Below, piece by piece: positions 33,981 through 43,020 of a stretch of DNA of 64,000 bases. Where the stretch lies: the NCBI RefSeq assembly GCF_034096925.1, contig NZ_JAWZSQ010000015.1, positions 62,001-126,000 on the forward strand. The letters run 5' to 3'. Under the pieces are notes generated by a model. The model did not search any database. It saw only the letters and a program-made list of their open reading frames with translations, and had not been told where the DNA came from. Both the position numbers and the translations under genes were made by a program. This DNA is from Patulibacter defluvii. GTDB taxonomy: Bacteria > Actinomycetota > Thermoleophilia > Solirubrobacterales > Solirubrobacteraceae. Within the stretch, counting starts at the first letter, position 1. Every line of letters begins with the position of its first letter.

Positions 33981-35458
33981 CCGCCCTCCTCGACCGCCCG
34001 CGGCAGCGCCAGCACGAAGGTCGCGCCGCCGCCGGGGGTCTCCTCGACCCAGATCCGACCGCCGTGGGTGGCCGCGACCTGACGGACGATCGCCAGGCCG
34101 AGGCCGCTGCCGGGCCGGTCGCGGGTGTCGTCGCCGCGGCGGAAGCGGTCGAAGATCCGCTCGCGGTCGGCCTCGGGCACGCCGGCGCCGTGGTCGACCA
34201 CCCGCACCTCGGCGGTCGCGTCGGGGCCGGCGACGATCCGGACCTCGACCGCGTGACCGTCGTCGGCGGCGTAGCGGGCGGCGTTGTCGAGCAGGTTCGA
34301 GAGAGCCCGCGCCAGCCGGTCGGGACGGCCCGAGACGACCAGCGGCTCCGGCTCGAGGGCGAACTGCACGCCGCGGTGGTCGCGGCGGGCGCGGGCCACC
34401 ATCTCGGCCACCAGGTCGTCGAGCGCGACCGGCTCGTCGGCCTCGCGGGCGGGGGCGTCGCCGCGCGCCAGCTCGATCAGGTCGGAGACGAGCAGGCCCA
34501 GGTCCTCGGCCTGGTCGCGGACGTCGGCCAGGATCCGGCGCCGCTCCTCGTCGCCGATCGTGCCGTCGTCCTCCAGCAGCACCTCGGCGTTGGTGCGGAG
34601 GCTGGTGACCGGGGTCCGCAGCTCGTGCGAGGCGTCGGCGACCAGGTTGCGCTGCTCGTCGATCGAGCGGTCGAGGGCCCGCCGCGAGCCCTGGAGCCGC
34701 GCGAGCATGCCGTTGAAGCGCCGCGTCAGCTCGCCGACCTCGTCGTCGTCGCGGACCGGCAGCCGCCGGCCCAGGTCCTCGGTCGCCTCGACGTGGGCGG
34801 CGGCCTCGGCCAGGTCGGTGACCGGCCGCAGGATCCGCCGCGCCGCGCCGCGTCCGAGCAGCGCAGCGGTCGCCGCCGTCACCAGCCCCAGCCCCAGCAG
34901 CACCAGCGCCAGCGTCCGCAGCGCGTCGTCGGTGCCGTTCAGCGGCCGGGCGAACTGGACCGCGGCGCCGGGCAGGCCGACGGTCATCAGCCGCAGGTGG
35001 GCGTCGCCGACCTGGACGTCGCGCGGGCCGACCGTCGCCGGCGTGCCGATCGCCGCCCGGTCGGCGTCGCTGACCGGCAGTGAGACGTCGCCGCGGATCA
35101 CGAGCTTGCCGTCGGGGACGATCGCCTGCGCGTACTCGGCCGGGCCGCCGAGCCGCGCGGGCGGGGCGGGCACGCCGCCACCGGGATAGGCGCCGCCGCC
35201 GTCCGGCTCGCCAGGCGCCACCCCACCGGGGTCGCCCGCCGGTCCGTAGGGCGAGAGCGCCGCCCGGTCGAGGAACCGCAGCCGGTCGCGGAAGCCGCGC
35301 GGGCCGTCGCGGAAGGAGCGCGCCTGGGCCCGCAGCGCGTCGTCGACGTTGTCGCGCAGCACTGAGCGGGTCACCGCCCACGCCGTCACCCCGCCGCAGG
35401 CGATCACGGCGGTGGCGATCAGGGCGACGATCAGCGCCAGCCGTCTGCGCAGCCCCAT
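33977..35458 (-). CDS. Sensor histidine kinase (MprB-like)
   Basis: 493 residues. Two membrane helices at about 8-30 and 181-203 flank an extracytoplasmic domain with a Pro/Gly-rich stretch (about 70-105). HAMP follows at about 205-260. The phosphoacceptor His278 is in ADASHELRTP. ATPase boxes are N (NLLDNAARYA), G1 (VVDHGAGVP) and G2 (GSGLGLAIV). It phosphorylates the response regulator encoded 8 bases upstream. The signal is unknown. Its stop shares a CTAG with mnmA. Confidence 0.93.
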   Translation of the reverse strand: MGLRRRLALIVALIATAVIACGGVTAWAVTRSVLRDNVDDALRAQARSFRDGPRGFRDRLRFLDRAALSPYGPAGDPGGVAPGEPDGGGAYPGGGVPAPPARLGGPAEYAQAIVPDGKLVIRGDVSLPVSDADRAAIGTPATVGPRDVQVGDAHLRLMTVGLPGAAVQFARPLNGTDDALRTLALVLLGLGLVTAATAALLGRGAARRILRPVTDLAEAAAHVEATEDLGRRLPVRDDDEVGELTRRFNGMLARLQGSRRALDRSIDEQRNLVADASHELRTPVTSLRTNAEVLLEDDGTIGDEERRRILADVRDQAEDLGLLVSDLIELARGDAPAREADEPVALDDLVAEMVARARRDHRGVQFALEPEPLVVSGRPDRLARALSNLLDNAARYAADDGHAVEVRIVAGPDATAEVRVVDHGAGVPEADRERIFDRFRRGDDTRDRPGSGLGLAIVRQVAATHGGRIWVEETPGGGATFVLALPRAVEEGG

Positions 35459-35466
35459 CGGCGGGA

Positions 35467-36153
35467 TCAGGTCTCGCGGAGGGCGTAGCCGACCCCGCGG
35501 ACCGTGTGCAGCAGCCGCGGCTCGCCGCCCTCCTCGGTCTTGCGCCGCAGGTAGCCGACGTAGACCCCGAGCGCGTTCGAGGTCGCGCCGAGGTCGTAGC
35601 CCCAGACGTGCTCGAACAGCTGCGAGCGGGTCAGCACCACCCGCGGGTGGCGCAGGAACAGCTCCAGCAGCGCGAACTCGGTCCGGGTCAGCTCGATCCG
35701 GCGGTCGCCGCGGCGGACGTCGCGGGTGACGGGATCCAGCCGCAGGTCGGCGAAGGCCAGCGCCTCGTCGGCGGCGCCGTCCTCCTCCGGCTCGGCCCGC
35801 CGCAGCAGCGCGCGGACGCGGGCCCGCAGCTCGCGGAGCGCGAACGGCTTCGGCAGGTAGTCGTCGGCGCCGGCGTCGAGCCCGTCGACCCGGTCGTCGA
35901 TCCCGTCGCGGGCGGTCAGCATCAGCACCGGCGTGCGGTCGCCGCTGGCCCGCAGCCGCCGGCAGACCTCGAGCCCGTCGACCCGTGGCATCATCACGTC
36001 GAGCACGACCAGGTCGGGCTGCGAGCTGGCCAGCTGGTCGAGCGCCCGCTCGCCGTCGGTGGCGACGCCGACCTCGTGCCCGTCCAGCCGCAGCGCCCGC
36101 TCGAGCGCGGTCACCACGGTGGGCTCGTCGTCGACGACCAGGACCTGTGCCAT
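35467..36153 (-). CDS. OmpR/PhoB-family response regulator
   Basis: 228 residues. The receiver domain has acidic pocket DDE (8-10), phosphorylation site Asp52 in VVLDVMMPR, T/A switch in LTARD and Lys in YLPKPF. The winged-helix DNA-binding domain spans about 130-226 (LTRTEFALLELFLRHPRVVLTRSQLFEHVWG...VYVGYLRRKTE). It is the first gene of the two-component operon. The ATG follows a TACGCT hexamer by about 7 bases. Confidence 0.94.
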   Translation of the reverse strand: MAQVLVVDDEPTVVTALERALRLDGHEVGVATDGERALDQLASSQPDLVVLDVMMPRVDGLEVCRRLRASGDRTPVLMLTARDGIDDRVDGLDAGADDYLPKPFALRELRARVRALLRRAEPEEDGAADEALAFADLRLDPVTRDVRRGDRRIELTRTEFALLELFLRHPRVVLTRSQLFEHVWGYDLGATSNALGVYVGYLRRKTEEGGEPRLLHTVRGVGYALRET

Positions 36154-36224
36154 CGGCCAAGCGTAGGGGCCGACCCGGTGGCCAGGCTCCGGGTCGCGTA
36201 AGAGACGGTGAAGAACCCCGCCGC

Positions 36225-37133
36225 TCAGCGCAGCCGCTCGCGGACCAGCGGCGCGACCTCCTCGCCCCAGCGGCGGACCTGGTCGACCGTCTCCTCGGCC
36301 AGCGCCAGCACGATCCCGTCGAAGCCGTCGCCGGCGAGGTCGGCGATCCGGTCGGCCCAGGCGGCGGGGTCGCCGGCGAACGCCCCGCGCGAGAAGCCCT
36401 CGCCCGCCAGCTCGCGGCCGCCCTCGCCGGCGGGCAGGATCGTGCCGGAGACGTTCAGCAGCCGCCGGATCGCCCGCGGGTCGCGGCCGGCGTCGGTCGC
36501 CGCCTCGTCGATCCGGCGGTGGCCGGCGCGCAGCGTCTCGCGGTCGGCGAAGCCCAGCGACGGCACCCAGCCGTCGGCCAGCCGGCCGGTCGTCCGCAGC
36601 ATCCGCGGGCCGTAGGCGCCGAGCCAGATCCCGATCGGATGGGCCGGCTCGGGGCCGCCGTGGACGCCTGAGAGCCGGTAGTGCTCGCCGTCGTGGCGGA
36701 GCCCGTGGCCGCCCGACCAGATCAGCCGGATCACCGCGATCGCGTCGATCAGCGCGTCGACCGACTCGCCCGGCGTCCGCCGCGGCCCGCCCATCGCCTC
36801 GATCGCGTCCCAGAAGCCGCCGGCCCCGAGGCCGAGCTCGAAGCGGCCGCCGGAGAGCAGGTCGAGCGTCGCCGCCGTCTTCGCCAGCACCGCCGGCTGG
36901 CGCAGCGGCAGGTTGGCGACGTCGGGGAAGACGCGGACGGCCTCGGTCTCGGTCAGGATCGCCGCCATCAGCGCCCAGCTGTCGACGAAGCGGCGCTGGT
37001 AGGGGTGGTCCTGGATCCCGATCAGGTCGACGCCGGCGGCGTCGGCGGCGCGGGCCAGCTCGCGGACCTGGGGCAGCGTGGCGGCGGCGGGGGTCAGGAA
37101 GACCCCCAGCTCGGGAACGGCGGGGGCGGACAT
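36225..37133 (-). CDS. LLM-class (F420-dependent-type) oxidoreductase
   Basis: 302 residues, luciferase-like monooxygenase TIM barrel. LIGIQDHPYQRRFVDSWALMAAILTETEAVRVFPDVANLPLRQPAVLAKTAATLDLLSGGRFELGLGAG contains the family's characteristic strand order, ending in the SGGRFxLGLGAG motif. The closing part IGIWLGAYGPRMLRTTGRLADGW is also typical. Members use F420 or FMN; F420 is likely in this group of organisms. Substrate is not predictable. It lies alone between the response regulator and an ABC ATPase. Confidence 0.88.
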   Translation of the reverse strand: MSAPAVPELGVFLTPAAATLPQVRELARAADAAGVDLIGIQDHPYQRRFVDSWALMAAILTETEAVRVFPDVANLPLRQPAVLAKTAATLDLLSGGRFELGLGAGGFWDAIEAMGGPRRTPGESVDALIDAIAVIRLIWSGGHGLRHDGEHYRLSGVHGGPEPAHPIGIWLGAYGPRMLRTTGRLADGWVPSLGFADRETLRAGHRRIDEAATDAGRDPRAIRRLLNVSGTILPAGEGGRELAGEGFSRGAFAGDPAAWADRIADLAGDGFDGIVLALAEETVDQVRRWGEEVAPLVRERLR

Positions 37134-37173
37134 CGGCCGATCGTCGCACTCCGCGGGGCGCGGGTCGACCCGC

Positions 37174-37779
37174 TCAGCCGTCGCCGGGCAGCACCCGTCC
37201 GGCGCGCAGCCGGATCCGCCGCGGGGCGCGGGCGGCGAGGGCGCCGTCGGTGGTGGCGACGACCGCAGTCAGACCCTCGTCGTCGCGCAGCCGCGCCAGC
37301 CGCTCCAGCAGCGCCGGACCGGTCTCGTCGTCGAAGCCGCCGGCCGGCTCGTCGACCAGCAGCACCGCCGGCCGCAGGGCCAGCGCGCGGGCCAGCTCGG
37401 CCTCCAGCCGCTGCAGCGGTCCCAGCAGCGAGCGACAGGCGGGCTGGGCGGGGACCAGCGCCAGGTGGTGGCGGCGCAGCCGCTCGCGGCGGCCGGGGCC
37501 GAGCCCGTCCAGGTCCTCGCCGGCGACCAGCACCTGGCCGCCGCCGGGCCGCTGGAGGCCGGCGGCGATCCGCAGCAGCGTCGTCTTGCCGGCGCCGGCG
37601 GGACCGTGCAGCGCGACCAGCTCGGCCGGCCCGAAGGTCAGGTCGACGGCGTCGAGCCCGGCCGCCGCGCCGCGCGTCCGGTGGCGGACGCGACGCAGCT
37701 GCAGCGGCGGGGGCGCGGCCTGCCAGACGGGGGCGTCCGGGACGGCGCGCGGGGTGGGGGCGGGAAGCAGGGTGCGCAT
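37174..37779 (-). CDS. Degenerate ABC ATPase-like protein without partner
   Basis: 201 residues. Walker A GPAGAGKTT and Walker B VLLVDEPAGGFDDE are intact, but other parts are eroded. The signature region reads LLGPLQRLEAELARAL instead of LSGGQxQR, the Q-loop is LVPAQPA, and the H-loop His is replaced (VVATTDGALA). A 30-residue Pro/Ala-rich leader precedes the nucleotide domain. No permease is adjacent. It may be an FtsE/LolD-like remnant or a non-transport ATPase. ATG 37779 is the first plausible start. Confidence 0.72.
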   Translation of the reverse strand: MRTLLPAPTPRAVPDAPVWQAAPPPLQLRRVRHRTRGAAAGLDAVDLTFGPAELVALHGPAGAGKTTLLRIAAGLQRPGGGQVLVAGEDLDGLGPGRRERLRRHHLALVPAQPACRSLLGPLQRLEAELARALALRPAVLLVDEPAGGFDDETGPALLERLARLRDDEGLTAVVATTDGALAARAPRRIRLRAGRVLPGDG

Positions 37780-37899
37780 CGTGGGGTCGATTCCACCGCC
37801 CGCGCCGAAGGCCGAGCTGGTGCGGGACGAAGACCTCGCGAAGAACCCCCGCGCGGGCCCACGTCGCGGCGGCGGCCCGAGTCCGACACAATCGCGGGC

Positions 37900-40584
37900 G
37901 TGAGCACCGCCGGGCCGATCACCAGCGACGAGATCCGCGAGACCTTCCTGGGCTTCTTCGCGGCCCACGGCCACAAGCGGCTGGCCTCCGCCTCGCTGGT
38001 GCCGGCGGCGGACGACCCGTCGGCGCTGCTCACGATCGCGGGCATGCACCCGCTGAAGCCGTACTTCCTGGGCGCGGCGACGCCGCCGGCGCCGACGGTC
38101 ACGACCTGCCAGAAGTGCATCCGGACCGAGGACCTGGAGAACGTCGGCGTGACCGCGCGCCACCTGACGTTCTTCGAGATGCTCGGCAACTTCAGCTTCG
38201 GCGACTACTTCAAGTCGGGCGCGATCGAGATGGCCTGGAAGCTCACCACCGAGGGCTTCGGGTTCGACCCCGACAAGGTCTGGGTGACGGTCTTCGGCGG
38301 CGACGACGGGCTCGGCCTGGGGGTCGACGAGGAGACGGTCGAGGCCTGGGTCGCCGCCGGGTTCCCGCGCGAGCGGATCGTGCTGCTCGGCCGCGACGAC
38401 AACTTCTGGGAGGCCGGCCCCAACGGCCCCTGCGGTCCCTGCACCGAGCTGTACCTGGACCGCGGCCCCGACTACGGCAGCGGCGAGAAGCCCGGCGACG
38501 ACGACGCCGACGACCGCTTCATGGAGTTCTGGAACCTCGTGCTGATGCAGTACGACCAGAAGCGCCACGCGGACGGCAGCTCGACGCTGACCCCGCTGCC
38601 GACCCAGAACATCGACACCGGGATGGGCCTCAACCGGATGGCGATGCTGCTCCAGGGCAAGGAGACGATCTTCGAGACCGACCAGTTCGCCCCGCTGGTG
38701 GCGCTCGGCGAGCAGCTGTCGGGCAAGCGCTACGAGGCCGGCGACCCGGTCGTCGACAAGGCCCTGCGGGTGATCGCCGACCACAGCCGCGCGACCGCCT
38801 TCCTGACCGCCGACGGCGTGGTGCCGTCGAACGAGGGCCGCGGTTACGTGCTGCGGCGGATCATGCGGCGGACGATCCTGCAGGCGCGGGCGATCGGGAT
38901 CGAGGGCGAGGTGCTGCCGCGGTTCCTGGAGCCGGTGATCGCGACGATGGGCGCCGGCTACCCGGAGCTGGTCGAGCGCCGCGACGAGATGCTGACCTGG
39001 ATCCGGGCCGAGGAGGAGGCCTTCGACCGGACCCTCGCCGAGGGCAGCAAGCGGCTCGACGAGGCGATCGCCGCCGGCACCTTCGACGGCGCGCTGGCCT
39101 TCCAGCTGCACGACACCTTCGGCTTCCCGTTCGACCTCTCGACCGAGATCTTCGCCGCCTCCGGTCCCGGCAGCGACTGGCTGGAGGGCGAGGGCCTGGC
39201 CGCGGTCAAGGCCGACTTCGACCGGCTGATGGCCGAGCAGCGCGAGCGCTCGCAGGCCGGCTCGCGGGCCGGCGACCACGGCGGCGCCTCGGCCGGCTCG
39301 ATCGCGGGCCGGATCGCCCCGACGCCGACCGAGTTCACCGGCTACGCGACGCTCGAGCAGCACACGACGGTCGCCGGGCTGCTGGAGCAGGACGGCCGCA
39401 CCTACGTGAAGCTGGCCGAGTCGCCCTTCTACCCCGAGGGCGGCGGCCAGGTCTCCGACGTCGGCACGATCGCCTGCGAGGACGGCGACTGCGAGGCGTC
39501 GGTGGCGGCGCTGGTGCGGGCCGGCGACGACCAGGCGATCGTAGTCGAGACCCGCCGCGGCGCGCTGCGGGTCGGGGAGCGGGTGGTCGCGCGGGTCGAT
39601 CCGGTCGCCCGCCACGCCACCGCCTGCAACCACACCGCCACCCACCTGCTGCACGCGGCGCTGCGCGAGCGGCTGGGGGACCACGTCCACCAGGCCGGGT
39701 CGGCGGTCCGCCCGGACAAGCTGCGGTTCGACTTCAGCCACCCGACCAAGCTCTCGCCCGAGGACCTGCGCTGGGTCGAGGACCGCGTCAACGCGGCGAT
39801 CCTCGTCAACGACCCGGTGCGGGCGATCACGACCACGCTCGACGAGGCGAAGGCGATGGGCGCCCACGCCCTCTTCGGCGAGAAGTACGGCGAGATCGTG
39901 CGGATGGTCGAGATCGGCGACGGCACCTTCAGCCGCGAGCTGTGCGGCGGCACGCACGTCCGCTCGACGGCCGAGATCGGCGTCTTCAAGCTCGTCAGCG
40001 AGGGCTCGAGCGCGGCCAACGTGCGCCGGATCGAGGCGATCACCGGCCCGGCCGCGGTCGAGCTGCTGCGCGAGCACGACCGGCTGCTGCAGGCGGCGGC
40101 GGAGACGCTGCGGGTGCCGCTCGACCAGCTGCCCGCACGGGTGACCAAGCTGCGCGACGAGGCCAAGGGCGGCGGTGGTGCCCAGAAGGCCGCCGCCACC
40201 GTCGACGAGGCCGCCCTGGCCGGCGAGGCGACCGAGATCGGCGGCGTGCCGGTGGCGGTCGCGCGGCTCGACGGGCTGCCGCCGGCGGCGGCGAAGGCGC
40301 TGCCGGAGGTCGCCGACCGCGTCAAGGGCAAGCTGGCGGCGCCCGGCGTCGTGGTGCTGGCCGCACCCGGCGAGGACCGGGTGGCGCTGATCGTCGCGGT
40401 CGCGCCCGAGGTGGTCGAGCGCGGCGTCCGCGCCGGCGACGTCGTCAAGGCCGCGGCGGCGGTGGTCGGCGGGGGCGGCGGCGGCAAGCCGACGATGGCC
40501 CAGGCCGGCGGCAAGGACCCGGCCAAGACCGACGAGGCGCTGAGCGCCGCGCGGGACGCGGTGGCGGCGGCCCTCGGCGGCTAG
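37900..40584 (+). CDS. alaS: Alanine--tRNA ligase
   Basis: 894 residues, full length. Catalytic core: FLGFFAAHGHKRLASASLVP, TCQKCIRTEDLENVG, FFEMLGNFSFGDYFK, NFWEAGPNGPCGPCTEL. The editing domain has HTATHLLHAALRE and CGGTHVRSTAEIG (zinc-binding Cys/His). The C-Ala domain closes the protein with a Gly-rich linker (VVGGGGGGKPTMAQAGG). The GTG start at 37900 follows a CACAAT hexamer by 7 bases. It is followed by ruvX after 6 bases, a common bacterial pair. Confidence 0.96.
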   Translation: MSTAGPITSDEIRETFLGFFAAHGHKRLASASLVPAADDPSALLTIAGMHPLKPYFLGAATPPAPTVTTCQKCIRTEDLENVGVTARHLTFFEMLGNFSFGDYFKSGAIEMAWKLTTEGFGFDPDKVWVTVFGGDDGLGLGVDEETVEAWVAAGFPRERIVLLGRDDNFWEAGPNGPCGPCTELYLDRGPDYGSGEKPGDDDADDRFMEFWNLVLMQYDQKRHADGSSTLTPLPTQNIDTGMGLNRMAMLLQGKETIFETDQFAPLVALGEQLSGKRYEAGDPVVDKALRVIADHSRATAFLTADGVVPSNEGRGYVLRRIMRRTILQARAIGIEGEVLPRFLEPVIATMGAGYPELVERRDEMLTWIRAEEEAFDRTLAEGSKRLDEAIAAGTFDGALAFQLHDTFGFPFDLSTEIFAASGPGSDWLEGEGLAAVKADFDRLMAEQRERSQAGSRAGDHGGASAGSIAGRIAPTPTEFTGYATLEQHTTVAGLLEQDGRTYVKLAESPFYPEGGGQVSDVGTIACEDGDCEASVAALVRAGDDQAIVVETRRGALRVGERVVARVDPVARHATACNHTATHLLHAALRERLGDHVHQAGSAVRPDKLRFDFSHPTKLSPEDLRWVEDRVNAAILVNDPVRAITTTLDEAKAMGAHALFGEKYGEIVRMVEIGDGTFSRELCGGTHVRSTAEIGVFKLVSEGSSAANVRRIEAITGPAAVELLREHDRLLQAAAETLRVPLDQLPARVTKLRDEAKGGGGAQKAAATVDEAALAGEATEIGGVPVAVARLDGLPPAAAKALPEVADRVKGKLAAPGVVVLAAPGEDRVALIVAVAPEVVERGVRAGDVVKAAAAVVGGGGGGKPTMAQAGGKDPAKTDEALSAARDAVAAALGG

Positions 40585-40590
40585 ACGGCG

Positions 40591-40989
40591 TTGCGCGTCC
40601 TGGGCCTCGATCACGGCGCGGCGCGGACCGGCGTCGCGCTGAGCGATCCGACCGGGACGATCGCCACCCCGCTGCCGGCGATCGAGCGGGTCGGCGCCCG
40701 CCGCGGCCGCCGCACGCTGCTGCGGCTGATCGAGGAGCGCCAGGTCGACGAGGTGGTGGTCGGGCTGCCGCTCGGCCTCGGCGGCCACGACACCGACCAG
40801 ACCCGCGAGGCCCGCGCCTTCGCGGCGTGGCTGGAGCAGGCGCTGACCGAGGCGGGGAGCCCGCGCCCGGTCCACCTCTACGACGAGCGGTTCACCACCC
40901 GGATGGCCCAGCAGAGCGGCGGCCGCGACAGCGACGAGGACTCGCGGGCGGCGGCGATCCTGCTCGAGGAGTGGCTGCGGCGGGCCTAG
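40591..40989 (+). CDS. ruvX: Holliday junction resolvase-like RuvX (YqgF)
   Basis: 132 residues, RNase H-like fold. VLGLDHGAARTGVALSD carries the first catalytic Asp, VVVGLPLGLGG the second strand, and YDERFTTRMAQ and DSDEDSRAAAILLEEWL the remaining acidic site (the last usually DxxAAxxILQ). It acts in rRNA maturation and/or recombination. The TTG start is six bases after alaS and the pair is likely cotranscribed. Its stop CTAG is shared with the convergent methyltransferase. Confidence 0.92.
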   Translation: MRVLGLDHGAARTGVALSDPTGTIATPLPAIERVGARRGRRTLLRLIEERQVDEVVVGLPLGLGGHDTDQTREARAFAAWLEQALTEAGSPRPVHLYDERFTTRMAQQSGGRDSDEDSRAAAILLEEWLRRA

Positions 40990-41612
40990 GCGCCGTCGAC
41001 CGGCCGGACCGCGATCCAGCTCTTCGTGACCGGGCCCAGCCGCTCGCCGTGGACGGCGGCGGTCGGGAAGAGCGCGGCCATCTGGCCGCGGCGCAGCAGC
41101 CGCACGTCCTCCCACGAGCCCTGGGCGCCGAGCCGCCAGTAGGGCCGGCGGAGCGCGACCGGCAGCCAGTGGGCGACCGGCAGCAGCGCGTGCGGCTCGA
41201 TCGGGAACGAGTAGGCGGGGGTCTGGACGTAGAGCCCGCGGCCGACCCGGGCCAGCTCGCGGGCGAGCGCCGGCCGCCGCTCGGGGGCCACGTGCTCGAT
41301 CACCGAGTTGCAGTAGACGAGGTCGAACGCGCCGTCGGCGAACGGCAGCCGCGTGGTCGCGTCGGCGCGGACGAACGGGCCGGGGTAGGTGGGGCGGTCG
41401 GTCAGGTCGACGCCGGTGATGTCGAGCTCCGGCTCCTGGGCCCGCAGGCCGAGCGTGCCGCAGCCGACGTCGAGGATCCGCTGGTCGCGACGGACGCCGG
41501 TCAGCGCGAACAGCTGCTGGTGGCGGCGCGCCCGCAGCCGGCCCGCGATCGGGCTGGCGATCCGGGCCAGGGGACCGCGGGCGGTGGCGTAGACGTCGGG
41601 GTGCGGCGGCAC
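40986..41612 (-). CDS. Class I SAM-dependent methyltransferase
   Basis: 208 residues. Motif I ILDVGCGTLGLR, acidic loop ITGVDLTD, motif II-like FADGAFDLVYCNSVIEHV, and a later LARVGRGLYVQTPAYSFPIEPH. The 'SVIEHV..R..LARELARVGRGLYVQTP' style suits the Methyltransf_11 family. Substrate unknown. It is divergent from ispG and convergent with ruvX. Confidence 0.86.
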   Translation of the reverse strand: MPPHPDVYATARGPLARIASPIAGRLRARRHQQLFALTGVRRDQRILDVGCGTLGLRAQEPELDITGVDLTDRPTYPGPFVRADATTRLPFADGAFDLVYCNSVIEHVAPERRPALARELARVGRGLYVQTPAYSFPIEPHALLPVAHWLPVALRRPYWRLGAQGSWEDVRLLRRGQMAALFPTAAVHGERLGPVTKSWIAVRPVDGA

Positions 41613-41685
41613 GGCCAGGGAGGGTAGTGGCGCGCACGGCGAGCAACGTCACACGAGCGCTCCACGGCCGGGGAGCGGACCGCCG

Positions 41686-41691
41686 TACAAT
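41686..41691 (+). promoter_or_regulatory. -10 element of ispG
   Basis: TACAAT, a near-consensus -10 hexamer, ends six bases before the ispG ATG. It is the best example in this window of the leaderless promoter spacing. Confidence 0.65.
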
Positions 41692-41697
41692 CGGTCC

Positions 41698-42957
41698 ATG
41701 GCCTCGCAGCGTCAGATCCGCGTCGGCGACGTCCCCATCGGGGGCGGCGCGCCGGTCGCCGTGCAGACGATGACGAAGACCGAGACGGCCAACCTGCCCG
41801 AGACGCTGGCCCAGATCCGGCGCGTGGCGGAGGCGGGGGCGGACATCGTCCGCGTCGCGGTGCCGCGCGATCAGGACGTCGAGGCGCTGAAGACGATCGT
41901 CGTCGAGTCGCCGATCCCGATCATCGCCGACATCCACTTCAACCACACGCTGGCGATCAAGGCGATCGAGGCCGGGGCCCACTGCATCCGGCTCAACCCG
42001 GGCAACATCGGCGGGCCGGAGAAGGTCGCCGAGGTGGTCGCCACGGCCAAGAAGCACGGGGTGCCGATCCGGGTCGGGGTCAACTCCGGCTCGCTGCCGA
42101 AGCACCTGCGCGACCTGGAGTACACCGATCCGGTCGAGGCGCTGGTGCGGGCGGCGGTCGAGACGGTCGAGCTGATGGAGCGGCTCGACTTCGACCAGTT
42201 CAAGGTCTCGATGAAGTCGACCTCGGTGCCGAACACGATCGCCTCGAACCGGCGCCTGAGCGAGCGGATCCCGTATCCGCTGCACCTGGGCGTGACCGAG
42301 GCCGGCACCAAGTACACCGGCTCGCTGAAGAGCGCGGTCGGCCTCGGCACGCTGCTCGCCGATGGGATCGGCGACACGGTCCGGATCAGCCTCTCCACCT
42401 TCCACGCGGAGGAGGAGGTCAAGGTCGCCTGGGAGATCCTCAAGGCCTTGAAGCTGCGCGAGCGCGGCCCGGTCCTGATCGCCTGCCCGACCTGCGGCCG
42501 GCTGCAGTTCGACATGGACTCGGTGGTGGCCGAGGTCGAGCGGCGGCTGGAAGCCTACGAGGACCCGATCGAGGTCTCGGTCCTGGGCTGCGCGGTCAAC
42601 GGCATCGGCGAGGCCCGCCACGCCGACTTCGGCATCACCGGCGCCAAGGACGCGGGGATGATCTTCTCCAAGGGCGAGCCGCTGAAGAAGGTCCCCACCG
42701 ACCAGCTCGTCGACGAGCTGTTCAAGGAGATCGACCGCTACTACGCCTCGGGCAAGACCGTCGTCCGCGACGAGCGCGAGGTCGCCGAGGCCACCCAGTG
42801 GCTGTCGGAGAACGAGGACCTCTCCGCGATGACCCCCGAGCGGCTGGCCGCGCTCGAGAAGGAGAAGGCCGAGGCGGAAGCCGAGGCCCAGGCCCAGGCG
42901 CGGGTCGACGAGACCTCCTCGCCGACCGCGGGCCGCCGGTTCACCCGGACGGGCTGA
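41698..42957 (+). CDS. ispG: 4-hydroxy-3-methylbut-2-en-1-yl diphosphate synthase
   Basis: 419 residues. It catalyses the penultimate step of the MEP isoprenoid pathway, converting MEcPP to HMBPP with a [4Fe-4S] cluster. The TIM barrel includes MTKTETANLPETLAQI, DIHFNHTLAIKAIEAGAHCIRLNPGNIG and SMKSTSVPNT. The cluster region shows CPTCGRLQFD and VLGCAVNGIGEA with the conserved cysteines. A C-terminal Glu/Ala-rich tail of about 40 residues (ALEKEKAEAEAEAQAQARV) is unusual and may be a helix. ATG follows TACAAT closely. Confidence 0.96.
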   Translation: MASQRQIRVGDVPIGGGAPVAVQTMTKTETANLPETLAQIRRVAEAGADIVRVAVPRDQDVEALKTIVVESPIPIIADIHFNHTLAIKAIEAGAHCIRLNPGNIGGPEKVAEVVATAKKHGVPIRVGVNSGSLPKHLRDLEYTDPVEALVRAAVETVELMERLDFDQFKVSMKSTSVPNTIASNRRLSERIPYPLHLGVTEAGTKYTGSLKSAVGLGTLLADGIGDTVRISLSTFHAEEEVKVAWEILKALKLRERGPVLIACPTCGRLQFDMDSVVAEVERRLEAYEDPIEVSVLGCAVNGIGEARHADFGITGAKDAGMIFSKGEPLKKVPTDQLVDELFKEIDRYYASGKTVVRDEREVAEATQWLSENEDLSAMTPERLAALEKEKAEAEAEAQAQARVDETSSPTAGRRFTRTG

Positions 42958-42965
42958 GCGGCGGG

Positions 42966-43010
42966 ACCGGGGCGCGCTTCGTACCGCGAAGGTTCGAAAC
43001 GCGCCCCGGT
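42966..43010. terminator. Bidirectional hairpin terminator after ispG
   Basis: Arm ACCGGGGCGCGCTTCG (42966-42981) pairs with 42995-43010 over 16 positions with one C-A mismatch. The 13-base loop can form its own small hairpin. It lies between the convergent ispG and glycoside hydrolase genes. Confidence 0.7.
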
Positions 43011-43020
43011 GACGCCAGCC

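Noticed and set aside
36681..41627. A 1,648-codon plus-strand open frame over the LLM, ABC and alaS genes
   Set aside because: It crosses genes on both strands including alaS in another frame, and shows only low-complexity sequence.
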